Shown here in pieces: positions 41,066 to 54,400 of a stretch of DNA of 64,000 nucleotides (the first letter of the stretch is position 1; every line of letters starts with the position of its first letter). This DNA is from Trichoplax adhaerens (Eukaryota > Placozoa > Uniplacotomia > Trichoplacea > Trichoplacidae): NCBI RefSeq assembly GCF_000150275.1, contig NW_002060958.1:224966-288965 (forward strand), read 5' to 3'. The notes beneath the pieces are model-generated. The model saw nothing but the letters and a program-made list of their open reading frames with translations, ran no database searches and was not told the origin of the DNA. Both the position numbers and the translations under genes were made by a program.

Positions 41066-41811
41066 GCAGTGGCAGACTTGCAGTAAGCCGCTTCTTTCTC
41101 CTTTACTCTATCCTACAGCTTAATAAGTCACTATCTGTACTATATTCACTGTCAGAGAGTAGTTGGAACTGCCATTTCAGTTTGCGTAAAACTCTTTTGA
41201 TAGTTCCTATATAAAAATCATGAATTAGAATAGTAAGACTGGAAAATTTATAGTAGTAGTCCGTAGTAGAGCAGTTGCCAGCACATTGCTAATGCGAGTA
41301 TCGGGTAAAGATACATACGAAAGTTAGTTTAGCTTTCAGCTTATAATGCTGGTCAGTAAACACTGCACAGGTATGTCAGGATCTCTAATATATTATATTA
41401 TACACGGTTAGTTTGCTGCTGCTTAAAGTAGCAGAGGTGCAGTTTTCCTAGTTTCATGTTATTTCTTAAAAGAGAAATTACTTTCAATTGCCTAATTATA
41501 TAATTATTCAATTTCTCTTTTGAAGATACGTGAGTCATTTCTGGGGAAATATTGTCGAACATAATTTACAAAATTGTGATGATTTCAAGTCCATTGCGGT
41601 AGTAATGTGCGTAGAAAGTGTAGATATAATATTAAAAAAGCGCTAAGCGACGTGGAATAGTCGGCCTGTTTTATAAAGCAACTATAGATGATGGCCGATA
41701 TGATGAAAATACAGAGTCTGAAAGTATGTTGTCGATATATCATGGCACTTGTTGTTTATAGAACGATTAGCGCTCAACCAGTCTCCGTCATCAGTACATA
41801 GAGACTGATAG

Positions 41812-42740
41812 CTCTTCATATCCTCAGTGTACTACATCTCAAAGCCTACAAGTCTGGAAGTACATCGTCTATTTCCATTAATTAATTATGAATTTGCAGT
41901 TAATTAAGCTTAATGGCAAGCACTTTGCCATCCATCGATCAAGATTGAACATGGCTAGCATTTCGTCATGTTCGTTGCTTGCTGCCATTTCCATCCGTCC
42001 GTGCGTAATATCCCTTGACTACTGACTAGGTATCATATCTCTTCATATCCTCAGTGTACTAACTGTATCTCTAAGCCGATAAGTCCGGAAGCACACTATT
42101 TATTGACGTTAATTAATTATGAATTTGTAGTTAATTTAATTAAGCTTAATGGCAAGCACTTTGATATCCATTGATCAAGATTGAACATGCCCTGACATGG
42201 CTAGCATTTCGTCATGTTCGTTGCTTCCGGCCATTTCCATCCGTTCGTGGGTAATGTCCCTTAACCACTGACTAGGTATCATATCTCTTCATATCCTTAG
42301 TGTACTACATCTCTAAGCCTACAAGTCTGGAAGTACACTGTTTATTTCCATTAATTAATTATGAATTTGCAGTTAATTTAATTTATGGCAAGCACTTTGC
42401 CTTCCATTGATCAAGTTTGAAGATGGCTTAACATAGCTAGCATTTCGTCATGTTCGTTGCTTGCTGCCATTTCCATCCGTCCGTACGTAATGTCCCTTGA
42501 CTAGGTATCATATCTCTTCATATCCTCAGTGTACTACATCTCTAAGCCTACAAGTCTGGAAGTACACTGTTTATTTCCATTAATTAATTATGAAGTTGCA
42601 GTTAATTTAATTAAGCTTAATGGCAAGCACTTTGCCGTCCATTGATCAAGATTGAACATGGCCTGACATGGCTAGCATTTCGTCATGTTTGTTGCTTGCT
42701 GTTATTTCCATCCGTCCGTACGCAATGTCCCTTGACTAGG
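41812..42740. repeat. Tandem array, four units of about 227-246 bp, upstream of DBNL
   Basis: Units begin with ctcttcatatcctcagtgta at about 41812, 42039, 42285 and 42513. Each continues with ctctaagcctacaagtctgg, ttaattaattatgaatttgc, aagcttaatggcaagcactttg, ggctagcatttcgtcatgtt and catttccatccgtccgt. Copies are highly similar, so the array is fairly recent. It ends about 320 bp before the DBNL start codon. Confidence 0.95.
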
Positions 42741-43061
42741 AAAGTGTCAGGGAAATATAGCCACTCGCCAGTCACGACAGCTATTTGTATGGATGAGAAC
42801 CATTGAAAGCGTACTTTAATAGCCAGTTTTCACTTTGTACAGTACAAGTACTCTAGCTACAGTGGAGAGATCCTCGACTTTACAGTACAATACACTGTAA
42901 TTGGAAGCCTAGAGTAACTCCAGTTCCTCTATCGCATCCCCATTTGGATATTTTCAGGCCATTTCACACCCATTTCCATCCTCTTCAACTCCTTTCCGAC
43001 AAATTGGATTGGCATCGATTGAGTTTATTGGATCATCAAGGATTAAAAATTCATTGTCAGC

Positions 43062-45573
43062 ATGTCGATCGATCTGAATACGAATAAAAAACAGCTTTTA
43101 GATGCTTGGAAAGCAGTTTGTGATAACGAGAACGGTGTGAACTGGGCGCTATTTGGTTATGAGGGCAAAAGTCATGTTTTGAAAGTGGTGGAAACAAGTG
43201 ATGGCGATTTGCAAGACTTGATCGAAGAATTGAATGGAAGTAAAATTATGTACGCATTCTGTCGTGTTATTGATCCAAATACAAAATTACCCAAGTTTGT
43301 TTTAATCAATTGGTCTGGAGATGGTGTACCAACTACGGTTCGAGGGACATGTTCCAATCACGTACGATATGTTACGGAATTTTTTCGAGGTGCTCACTTA
43401 GTCATCAATGCACGCTCGGAAGACGATGTTGATCCTGACAGCGTTATTGATAAAGTATCCAAATCTTCTGGTTCGAATTACAGCTTTCACAAAGAGTCTC
43501 ATAAGCCTGTAGCACCTATAGAACCTGTCGGGACAAATTATCAACCGGCTAGGGTAACCTTAAATCAAGATATCAATATTCAAAAACGTGATCACTTTTG
43601 GCAAAAAATACAAGACGAAGAGAAACAACGTTCGAAAAATGAAGAAGCCAACGCTGCTTCAAAACGAGCTCAATATGAAAAGGAAATAAAAGAGAGAGAG
43701 GTATTATCGTTGAATTTTTTCCATATCATTAATCCATCAAATTTGTAGGTAAAACCAACCATGATGACATTTCCATAATCATAAATTACTTATGATAATT
43801 GTTAGGCTCGAGAAGCTCTTGAACGAGAAAAGCGACTTCAAGAGAAACAGAGAGCTATTGGTAGGCCAGTGGATAGAACGATGCCTTTACGGGCAGAAGC
43901 GGCTAAACTTAGTCAGCTAGGCAAAGAATTTCATCAGCGAGAAATGCAACAAGCAGCAAGCGGCAAACGTAATGTTACTCCATCATTACGTGATGAAGCT
44001 ACCAAGTTAATTTCCAGTTCTGCATCCAAACCCTCGTCAGATCAGGAAGTTATTACCAGTACCGCCGAAAGTAAAGCTGAGGAAGCTGCTAGATTAATCA
44101 GAGCTGGTCGAGCGTTTCATGAACAAGATCAACAAGCTTTACAAACCAGTAAAGCTACTGAATCATCGCTACGTGATGAAGCTACTGCCTTGATTAAAAG
44201 AGGCATTGCGGAGAGGCATAGTCAAGATCATGGTCAAGTAAGGGTTAGAAGTGAAAGTAAAGCAGAAGAAGCCGCTAGATTAGTTCGTGCTGGTAGGACT
44301 TTTCATGATCAGGAAGAAGTAGAACGACATCATGAGGTTTGTACGACTATTTTTGTACAAAATATAAATACTGACCCAAAACCACAGTATTGGCATATAA
44401 ACGATAGAAACAACATCGTTTTCGTAACACTAAGTATTGTTATTCTATGAATTTCCTTTTCGATAAGTAATGATAGCAATAATTTTACCGTTGTAATTGA
44501 AATTTAGTAGCCCTCTTTAATGTACAATGGGTGTTTTACTTCTAAGGCTTCAACTAACAGAACGAACAGGATGAATGATGCTGAAATACTGATTCAACAA
44601 AGTCGACAGCAGCAACGTAAAGAAGTGTCGTCTGAACAGAGTAATCAGCCTTCAGAACCTGATAGAGTAGCAGAAGCTGCAGCGTTAGTTCGTCAAAGTA
44701 AACAAGAACGTACCTTTGAGCAAACAACTGCTACTAGTCAACACTATGTAGAGGAATCTTACCAACAGGTTTGACTTGAGCATGTAAATTGTAGCGCATA
44801 AATAACACAATATGACGCTGTAACATTCCAATATTTTTACCGCTGCCGGTTTTTTGTCAACCCCCAGCCCGAACCTGTACAGCAGCAAGTTACGATTCCA
44901 GACCAAACCACCAAAGATGAACAGTATCGCCAAGACAACTATCAGGAGGTATCAGTTGGATAGATATTTCGAATGAATGCTAAATTTTACAGTAATTAAT
45001 ATCTGATTAATTTCTTTTTAACACACTTACTAAAATCTGCCTATCTAAAATGGATAGCCTGCGGTTGTACAGTATGAAAATACCTCTTATCCGGCAACAG
45101 ATGACCAACAACAAGAAGCTAATCCTGCTGAGCAAAGTAGCCCGCCTCTTTCAGGAGTTCATGCAAAGGCGTTATACGACTATCAAGCAGGTTAATGACT
45201 TATTTTCTAAAGAATGAAGTTTATCAAAACCTCAGCGTTTTATAACTGTGCAATTTAAATCAATTCGTTGAAAGAAATTGCATAGTCTTTTACTTGAAGA
45301 ATTCTTTTATCTAATAACTTAGTGTGCATTAATACTATTCTGAGTCTGGTGAAGCTGTTTTCATTATGAAACATGATAGGTTTTTTAAGCATTGATCGAT
45401 CACACTGTTCCATTAAAATATTTGTTATAGATGCTGCAGATGAGATATCTTTTCAACCTGGAGATATCATTTACGATATTGAAATGATCGACGAAGGCTG
45501 GTGGATTGGTTATACTAGCAACAGTGATAAGGGAATGTTTCCTGCAAATTATGTAGAATTAATAGAGAGTTAA
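43062..45573 (+). CDS. DBNL: Drebrin-like / Abp1 actin-binding adaptor, 6 exons
   Basis: DBNL (mAbp1, HIP-55) binds F-actin through an N-terminal ADF-homology domain and recruits dynamin and other proline-rich partners through a C-terminal SH3 domain, linking cortical actin to endocytosis and signalling. Exons: 43062-43700, 43806-44336, 44547-44768, 44868-44948, 45073-45190, 45431-45573, giving 577 residues, longer than human DBNL (430 as I recall). ADF-H spans about residues 5-135 ([32 protein letters not shown]). A charged coiled coil covers about 185-235. Residues 240-450 hold degenerate [16 protein letters not shown] repeats. SH3 spans 524-577, with ALYDY, GWWIG (Trp554/555) and PANY. Exon 1 ends in phase 0 at GTATTA; two donors are GTTTGT and GTTTGA, which are unusual. 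A 230-bp array sits just upstream, and tacagta words flank the promoter region (42838-42895). Confidence 0.94.
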
Positions 45574-48442
45574 TAGAGTATTGGTGTTTCCCAATTCACA
45601 AATTTTGCAAACTCAGTGGTAAATTGATTATAAAAATGTTGTAATAATGTTGTCATTAAATGATGACATAGACTGATTGAAGTTTTTGTGAGCCTGGGCC
45701 ATATGCAGTAGGCAACAATGGATACCATACGATAGCTCAATAATTAATTCTGTGCTTATGATGTTAGACACATAAACTATTTAAAATTACTAACGTTTGT
45801 ACATTATGTTTGCATCTGTGACATTCCGGTATAAAATAAGTTTTAAAAATAGGGTTTGCGTTAAAATTGTAAAGTATTTTGATTTTTTTATCATATGAAA
45901 TGTTTTCACAATAATAATATTTGGTTTATACTTAACGTTGTTTTCGATTATGGGTTGTTTTTGGCTACAAAGATTCTTATAAACTCTTACAGCACTTACC
46001 AACTGTAAACGTTACAGTTTTATGTGATGGAACTATTGTTGTGACTTTATAAACCATGCAATAAAAAAATTTAACGAATAGTGAAGTGGAAGAAAGGTCT
46101 TACGATATAGCCTTGTTTAGTAACTTAAAATGGTAAAATGTGGTATATTTTAATGTGACGGTAATGCATAACTTTATTTGGCGTTTTGCTTCAGTAAGTG
46201 ATACGTAATTACATTATAATATCATCAACAGTGTCTATGATGTTGAAAAGTTGTGATAAAGTGGAAGAAAGGGCTTACGATAGCGCATGATCTTGTTTAA
46301 TAACTTAAAAAATCGTAAAATGTGGTATATTTGATTTGACAGTAATGCATAACTTTATTAGGCGTTTTGCTTCAGTAAGTGATATGTAATTACATTATAA
46401 CGTCATCAACAGTGTCTATGACGTTGAAAAGTTGTAGTAAGTAAATTATTAACTTACAAAGCTTGCCTTCAGCCATGTGAATTTAAAGCATTTTTACAAG
46501 AATACATCCAATAAATGAATCCCTATACTGCTATGATATTACAAGTCAGTCCTATTTTCTCACATTTGGCGCTTATTCAACTCGACAGTATTATTGCCCT
46601 TTGGTCAGGTGCTATGTCGTTACCATCAAAACTTGCAACACATAGAAAAACGGAACGATTATAGGAAATCTACTTTTAACTCACACAAAATATTCTCGAT
46701 AGGAACTTTACTAGGACGCAAAAAATACTTATTATCGTAACTTATAGTTAGTAATAACGATGCTAACTATAACAGTACATACACAAACTTTTGGATACAT
46801 CGCTGATAAATATCGATATAGAAATCGCGTTGAATACAAGTTTAGAGGGGATACTGCAACGAAATTTAATGTTAAGTTGTAGCCGTACAACAAACGATAA
46901 CTCATTCCGCAATATGTATATGAAGTATAGGCTGTATAGCAAATAAAATACATTTGCGGTATAGTTTTAGTTAAAAGGTTCATATTTGTGTCATACGATG
47001 CTTACTTACTGGTATGCAGCGCAGGTACAAGAATACTCTGACATACTAGATATTGTATTGTTTATACTTTGTATAAGAGCAAGGCGTTTCTAAAATGAAA
47101 TAGCGCCGAGAAATTATTTTTAAAATTTCGATATATAATTTTTGCTAACCATGATTCTTATTGACCAATGTTTTGAGTATAACTTCATCCGTTCAGGTTG
47201 CAGACTGTAACTCCTGGTCGTAGATTGCACAAGTTTACCATTTGAAAATATCTATTCATATCGACTAAATAATGTTAAGATTAAACTTGAGGTAACAGGC
47301 GACTGTCCTTATCTTTATATCACATGTAGCTTTATCTGATCTTACGCTATATTCTACTGGTTGGTCTAAGAGGACAGTATAAAGCTGATATTAATGCATT
47401 TACTGATTACCGAACTAGCATTGCTTACTAATCTCTAGATTAGGCGTTAACATAGGCACAAGAATACGAAATAGTCTTAAAGATCTTTATTACATTTGGG
47501 TTATGTTGGGAAAGAATATAAACAGCTCAAGTTATATGGATAAAGTTCTAGATTAGATTTTGATGTGGGTCTTTAAACTCAAACGTACATATTAATATAA
47601 GTTTCTGAATAATAACGAAGAGAAAACATTTAAATCATTTTAGTGTAAAATATCTAAATTAGGCAAGAGAAGTATATTACGGTAGTTTTTATAAACGAAA
47701 AGTTTCTCTCTTAACATTTCGAAAATTATGCTATTAAAAAACTTGAATCTTTGTAGATTTGTCCTGTAGAAGTATGTAATTTAATGTCAAAACCATATAT
47801 CCTCTAGATATCCACCTAATTATCAAGTTATGATTATTTATCGATACATTAGTTGTCGAGGGTAACGGTAAGAATGAAACTATTAAATGAAATAAACTGA
47901 TATTTGTTTGATTGCTTCAATCAATTCGATAAGAAAAGAACTTCGTTATGTTCATAATGATATGAAAGGTTACAGGTCATCAATTTACATCTACATTTAT
48001 GTGCCGCATATAGGCATGTTCCTACTTTCACGTTATGATCATAATCTACTAAATAATACTACTATTATGTAATAAGTAAGTCAGGTTATTGAAGAGGACT
48101 AAAATTTCAAAATTTCTATTAACAAATCGATTTAGTAAATTTAGTATCTAAAACTAGAAGTGCATTGCAGATCTTGAATCGAACATCGAAAAGATTACGC
48201 ATTATCGGTTATTCTTAAAATAAGAACAACTAAGTCATATACAAATGTTAAATAGTTCACAGCCAAATAGGTCTGAAAATGTATTCGAAGATATCTAACG
48301 AAGGATAATGCATCCGTGTATAAATTTCAGTTACTAGCTTAGTAATGAGTGAAGTAGACAGAAAAAAACTAGGTATGCACGTACTAGAAATCTTACAGAA
48401 CGTAAGCATACAACTTTATGATGTAGGGCTATTAGTAGTCGG
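45574..48442. other. Convergent intergenic region between DBNL and the Rab11-FIP gene
   Basis: It contains the two 3' flanks and the 175-bp duplication described separately. Open frames at 45790-46002 and 46732-46983 (minus) have no splice partners or motifs. Confidence 0.5.
46086..46437. repeat. Two-copy tandem duplication, unit about 175 bp
   Basis: The segment from gtggaagaaaggtcttacg to gtgtctatgatgttgaaaagttgt (46086-46260) is repeated at 46261-46437 with only scattered substitutions and a short insertion. It lies about 0.5 kb beyond the DBNL stop. Confidence 0.95.
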
Positions 48443-51400
48443 TTAAGAATCTTGATTTTCTTCTCGTAGACGTTGATGATGTCTAAGATTTGTTATCTCT
48501 AGTAGCGTTGGGTCTTTTTCCATGACAACAGCGAGCAAGCTATCCAGATATGTTCGCATCCTACTATTTGTATCTTCTTGTTGTTTTAAAGCTTCCATAA
48601 GCTATTTCATGAAAGAAAGATTATATCATTTTATAATCACTTCTTATTATCATTACATCTCTTTTAATACAGTGTGTTAAGTTAAGAAATGATTACTCGT
48701 AATAGAATACACGGCAATTACATATCGTAGTACGGATAATTACAGTACAGAAGTAATAAAACCTATCATTTACGTAGTTGGCTGCTGTACTTACCTCATC
48801 TTTACTAGCAAATTCCAATTCTGCTGCCAGAGATTCTGCTGGCATATTATCATCTAAACTGACGCGCTGTAACTGGCCATCTAAATAAGTCTTTTGCATT
48901 CTACTGTTGGCTTCTCTCAACTTTTGAATGTCCTGTAAAAAGAATGATAGTGTTACAATTGCAACTCTACCGAAAATTATGCAATATGATGGTTCAATAA
49001 TTCTTCAACCTGATATTTGGCAAATAGTATCAATATCGACATAAAGTATCTTTCAGTTGCATATTGTATTTACATTCAACCCGATTTATTGCTGCAAGTA
49101 ACCTATTACGATTGAAACTCAACTCTATTTTTCTGTTTCGATTTGCAATACAATATTTCCTAATCAGCAAGGTTACTATTTTAAACTATATACAATTCTT
49201 GTAACTGGTAGGCCATCACGAGGTATTAATTAATTTAAAAATATAAATACTTGTATAAATTATAATATAATTAAGGAGATATCTATAAGGAATTGTTTAG
49301 TTAGTACTTAAAGTAGAAAAAAATGTATGCAACGCATAAAACCCTACATGACAATTATTCTAAGACTAATATTCTTGATAGCATTGGATGATAAATTAAG
49401 CATATTAATGCTCGCCTAACATGGGAAGAGATCCATACAAAATTGTTCATGAACTTATAGTACCAAAAACTTAGCGTAGAGCTACTATAAGATTGTAATG
49501 TATGGAAATTAAGTTTTAGCTGCGTCTTACCCGTTGAAGCGATTTAATCTCATTCTGGTAACCACTCGTGTCTATAGCTACAAAATTCTTAGTCTCTAAT
49601 GTTAATCTTTCGATTTCATCTTTAGCTTCATCATAATGTCGTTGCAGATTGTTATTTTCTTCTTGGGCCTCATGTAATACCTATGATATTTTTGATAACA
49701 GTACTCATTCTTAATATTTAAACTTTATTGTTAAATTGTTAAACGTTCAAATGACGTATGCGCGATAATTCCTAACGACAGTATAGAGTCCGACTGCGTA
49801 ACTGCTATTGACAGTGAGATCGTAAATTGACCTTCTACAATATGATTAAGTTACAATATTGCTAGTACTAACATAGTTATTAATTTCTAGACACATGAAG
49901 TAGTGTTTGATAAATATCATAAATAGAATATTACAATATTATAAAAAGTCAGTCAAAGTAGCTAACACTATATCTAACGCTATATCTAGCAAATAACGTA
50001 GTTCGTTTCTAAATATTATATCAAGTAGAAATATACATCGTATTTTAAAATTGCTATGAGAGTTCTACCTGCTTAAATACTTGTTGATCTTCTTCAATAC
50101 ATGTCTTCAGGTCCACAATTTCTTTTTCTAGAGTCTTTACTGAATCTTCACTACGGTTAAATCGGAGTTGCAAATCATCGTTTTTTTCTTGTAATGAAGT
50201 AGCTTTCTGTCATAATTATCCAAATATTAGTTGTTACAAAGTCTTCACTTAATCTAATTCTACCGTAAGGTCTATCTATAAGCTATCTTTAATTTTATGA
50301 GTTATTTCAAGGTGGAATCTAATTTTCTTCATTCAATTCAAACTGATATTTATAATAACGGTCAATAATTGCACACTGTGTAACTTACCGCATGGTCTAG
50401 ATCTTGTTGACCCTTCAGATAAGAAATTTCTTGAGCGTAATTTTTGCATTTCATATTTAGATCTTTAATCCTGCGGATGCAATTTATCATAATATGTCAA
50501 AAAGTATACTTAATCTGGAAAATACACTCTATTTACGTACTGGAGATGTAGGGACTCAATCTGTTTGTCTCTATCAGCCTCTAATCTTGTCTGCATGAAA
50601 GGTATAAAAACGTCATAGTAATGAGCGATTATCAAGTTACATATGATAGTTTAGAAACTCAAAAGGTGAGAGAAATGATGAATGTAATTAGCAATTACTT
50701 ATAATAGATTTGAGTTTAATATTGGTTTACTGGGAACGCTAGACACTTCTACTGCTATCTAGTACTGTGGTATACTTATATTCAATCTAATGATAAAGCA
50801 GGAATGACTTTAATAATGCACTTACGACGTAAGCTTTATGCTTTTTCTTTTCTTCCGCAAGATCACTAGCATGAACAGTTCTGCTCTCACTTAGTTGTTC
50901 CTCCAGATAGTTACACCGTTGTACAAATTGACTATTTTCAATTTTTGTACGCTTTAATGCTTCAGAGTGCGACGAACATTGTTTTTCAGTTTTCTCTAGC
51001 TGAGATGTAAGATGTAATATCTACAACATTACGATAAATAAAGACATGCATGAAATTCTGATATGAAAATAATTATAGCTGCGGCTGATTTAGTAATCAC
51101 GATTTATCTTTTTATCGAGAATAGTAGAGTTTAGCCCTCAGTATTTTGACGATTACTACGCAGATCTATAGACGCTCATAACCAAAATTTTAGAAGAACG
51201 TTTTGTATAGTAACTTTCAAATAGTTATCTTTTATCGTAGCTGAGTTGCAAACATTAGCTGTATATCAGGTAATCAATCCATGAATATTAAGAAATAATT
51301 TATAGTACGCATGATGTCATGAACTATTTAAGTGAGTACTAAAAACAGAAATACCAAATGATATACGTAACTATACCTGATCATTTAATTTATGTAAATA

Positions 51401-54400
51401 TTCTGCGTTGTCGTCCGATGCCTGACTATCTGTACTGTTTTTTCTACTGAGATAAGAAGGAGTACCATTAACTTTTGCGCGGGTGAGTAGTTTCCTGTTA
51501 AGAATTTGATACAATAATATTATATAACACTTAAATCTATCATTAATCTGTACAGGAAAAAGTGCGCAACATTAAAGTGTAATTTAAAGCTTATAATTGC
51601 AGTTCAATTGCATACAAAATTTTATAGCTAAAGCTCATCATCGGATATGACTACTTACACTCCTACCCTTCGTCCGGAAGGAGTTCGTACTAGTCTAAAA
51701 GTAGACAAAGATAAATGTTACCAATGCGATAATAAAAGCCAGCTACGTAGCCAGGCATTATCAAGTAACGGTAAAAGGACATCTTTCCGATCATTACGAC
51801 TACATTTATCGTAACATTGACTTTAAGTTATAAACATGCAGTAGTGTATGGTTACCGAGCGGGGGTTAACTCCTTATCGGATTCTTCATCGATCATCATC
51901 GAATCGTCTTCACCCATTCCGACAAAGCCCTCTTCATTTGTGCTTGCCGAGAGTAAACTACTATTTACGCCTTCCTTCTGATTTAATTCATCAGTAGTAC
52001 TCGTATTTTGATTGTCAGCGTTAACTAAAGTTACTGATTCGTCTTTGGTATCGGTTACGGAATCTGTCGTGTCAGCAACGCTGACGTGCATTTCCTGACC
52101 ATCAACGAGATCCTTTGTACCTGCCTATAAGTGTACGTTTTTGTAAACGTCAATAGTATACTTTTAAGTGCAATTATAAGAGCCATTGTTAAATATATAT
52201 GGGAATAATGATTCTATAGATGGCCTTGTTGTTAGTTGTAAAGCCATAATGATAGCTATATACGATACTTATCAAATTATTGATCTAGATGTTAATTTCA
52301 CTTTTAATGGCTTATTAGTTTAAATTACAATTTATGATGCAATCATAATTTCTTCAATTAGATTTACTATGTAAAATTAGTCATAGGACGTAATCTTTAG
52401 ATATTAATTAACTATAGTGCAAAGAACGATATAGTATCCATAGCAAACGAATAACTAGGATAATAGGCTATCAAATCGATAAATGAGTGCCTTTTAGGTC
52501 GAATATTAAATCTTAACAGGTCATTAAATTGGCGTAATAAGTTTCAATTGTTGAAGCAGTGACTGATTCCAAAAAATATTTCTTAAATCTTAGTAGTCTA
52601 GCTACAATCGAATCGAATAAACAGCACTCGAATTTACAGTACGAAATTGAACTACTTAAGAATTTACATCACCATATGAAAAGGTCTACATGTAAAATGG
52701 TTATTAAGGAATAAGAAGACAAAATTCCCGAGCGTTCTAAATGTAAAGTACTTATATTGAGATTCCTTACCAACTGATCCTGTTGTAATTGATGGTATTT
52801 TTCTAATGAATCAAGGACATCTGGTGCAGGTTGGTAACCATTGCGACTATTTCCTAGTAATATGTAAACATAAGGAACAAAAGATAGCACAGATATCAAT
52901 TAGTCATTCAAGGCAGTGGGAATTAATGCAATATAATTCGCAGATAAGAGATATAAAAGTGAAGTTAGACAAATAAAAAACAGATAATTTGTTATTCAAA
53001 GTCACAAGAATAAAGATGAAAGGGGGTTTTGATTATATTTGCAATCTCACTTTATAAAACTTTCTGACAAATCAATTGCACTAAATGCCGACAATATATC
53101 AGACCCGGTACAGGCCACAAACTAATAAATGATGAGACTGCAGTCTGGATATACAGTACTCGTATATTGAAATAACAGCATTCTTAATTTAATTTCAATT
53201 TTTACCATACACATACTGTAGATAATACACTTAGATCCGATTTCAATGGTAAATTAATCAAAAATCAACTGACGCTTATTCTAAAGAAATCGTACCATTT
53301 ATAATCTATAGAAGACTATAACCAACCTGGTAATTTAGTACAGTATATCGAACATATCATTATCATTTACGTAATACCATGACATGACCATTTTTATTTC
53401 TTCTTTCTAATACTATGAGCGCTATACATTGTACAATCTATAGTATATTATTAATTATTTGAAAGAACTAAAACATCCTAATATTCGTTTACATGAGGAC
53501 TTGAATACTGGCCGTGATAACATGAGGCTACTAAGAAATGCCTGTTTTTGAGCCGTACGTGAGCCAAAAATAAAATTTTGTCATATACGAAATCTCTAGC
53601 TATAGCGAAGTCATATGTGCTTGTTAAAAACGATCAATATAATACGTAGTATTAGCGTTGCTTATCTAGATGTGAAGATTTAAGCACTCGAAAGTGACAT
53701 AAAGAATAGAAACGGTTTCGATGCCAGTTGTAAGCATTGCTAGCTATATTATGATACCGTACTTTACCTGTAAAAACGCACTTAACACGTTCTTTAAATT
53801 CTTCATAATCAAATCTACCGCGTCCTTCCGGATCTAAACTCCGAATGATTTCTTGTACCTCCTAAAATTTTAAAGGTTAAAGCGTTATAATACCAATTCT
53901 CATCAAAACGTATCAATTATCTATCATCATACAATAAATCGCCATTTAGTGTGCATAGGTGAAATATACCAAGCGTCTCTGTTGTTACGTTTATAATATA
54001 CACGTAAAAACGAGTAGCTGTATTGATTGATAATTATAATGTGACACTGACTTCCATTTGGAGATATTATTAAAAGTTTCGTATTTAAAAATTAAATTTA
54101 TAGCTAGATTTCAATTCCGTCTCTTAAGAAAATGAGTAATTTTCTCCAGGCAAAGAATCTTTATAACGATACAACTAATGTACGATAAAAGGTAAAACAA
54201 GTCCTATTACATAATATCTAGTACGCTGACTTTAGTTTCAGGATGCACTCAATTATGGCCATAAGCACAATCGAAATTAAAGCAAAAGTTTGGAGGATAG
54301 GTGAAATCTTACTTCTTATTAGTGAGAAAGTGTCCATTAAAGGGTATACGAGTAGGCCCATAACTATCCAAGCAAACAACGAATGAATCAAGTTTATGAA

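Larger units (their letters stand above)
31096..41811. other. Large gap between divergent Lgl and DBNL, no gene recognised
   Basis: About 10.7 kb with no reading frame that connects through splice sites or carries a familiar motif. It includes the upstream flank of Lgl, where tacagta/tactgta words occur at about 31255, 31312 and 31348. The longest plausible frame (37323-37523, plus) opens at a TTG, and no partner exon was found. Weak hairpins occur (for example around 33755-33795 and 36250). It may contain enhancers or non-coding transcripts; the sequence alone does not show either. Confidence 0.5.
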
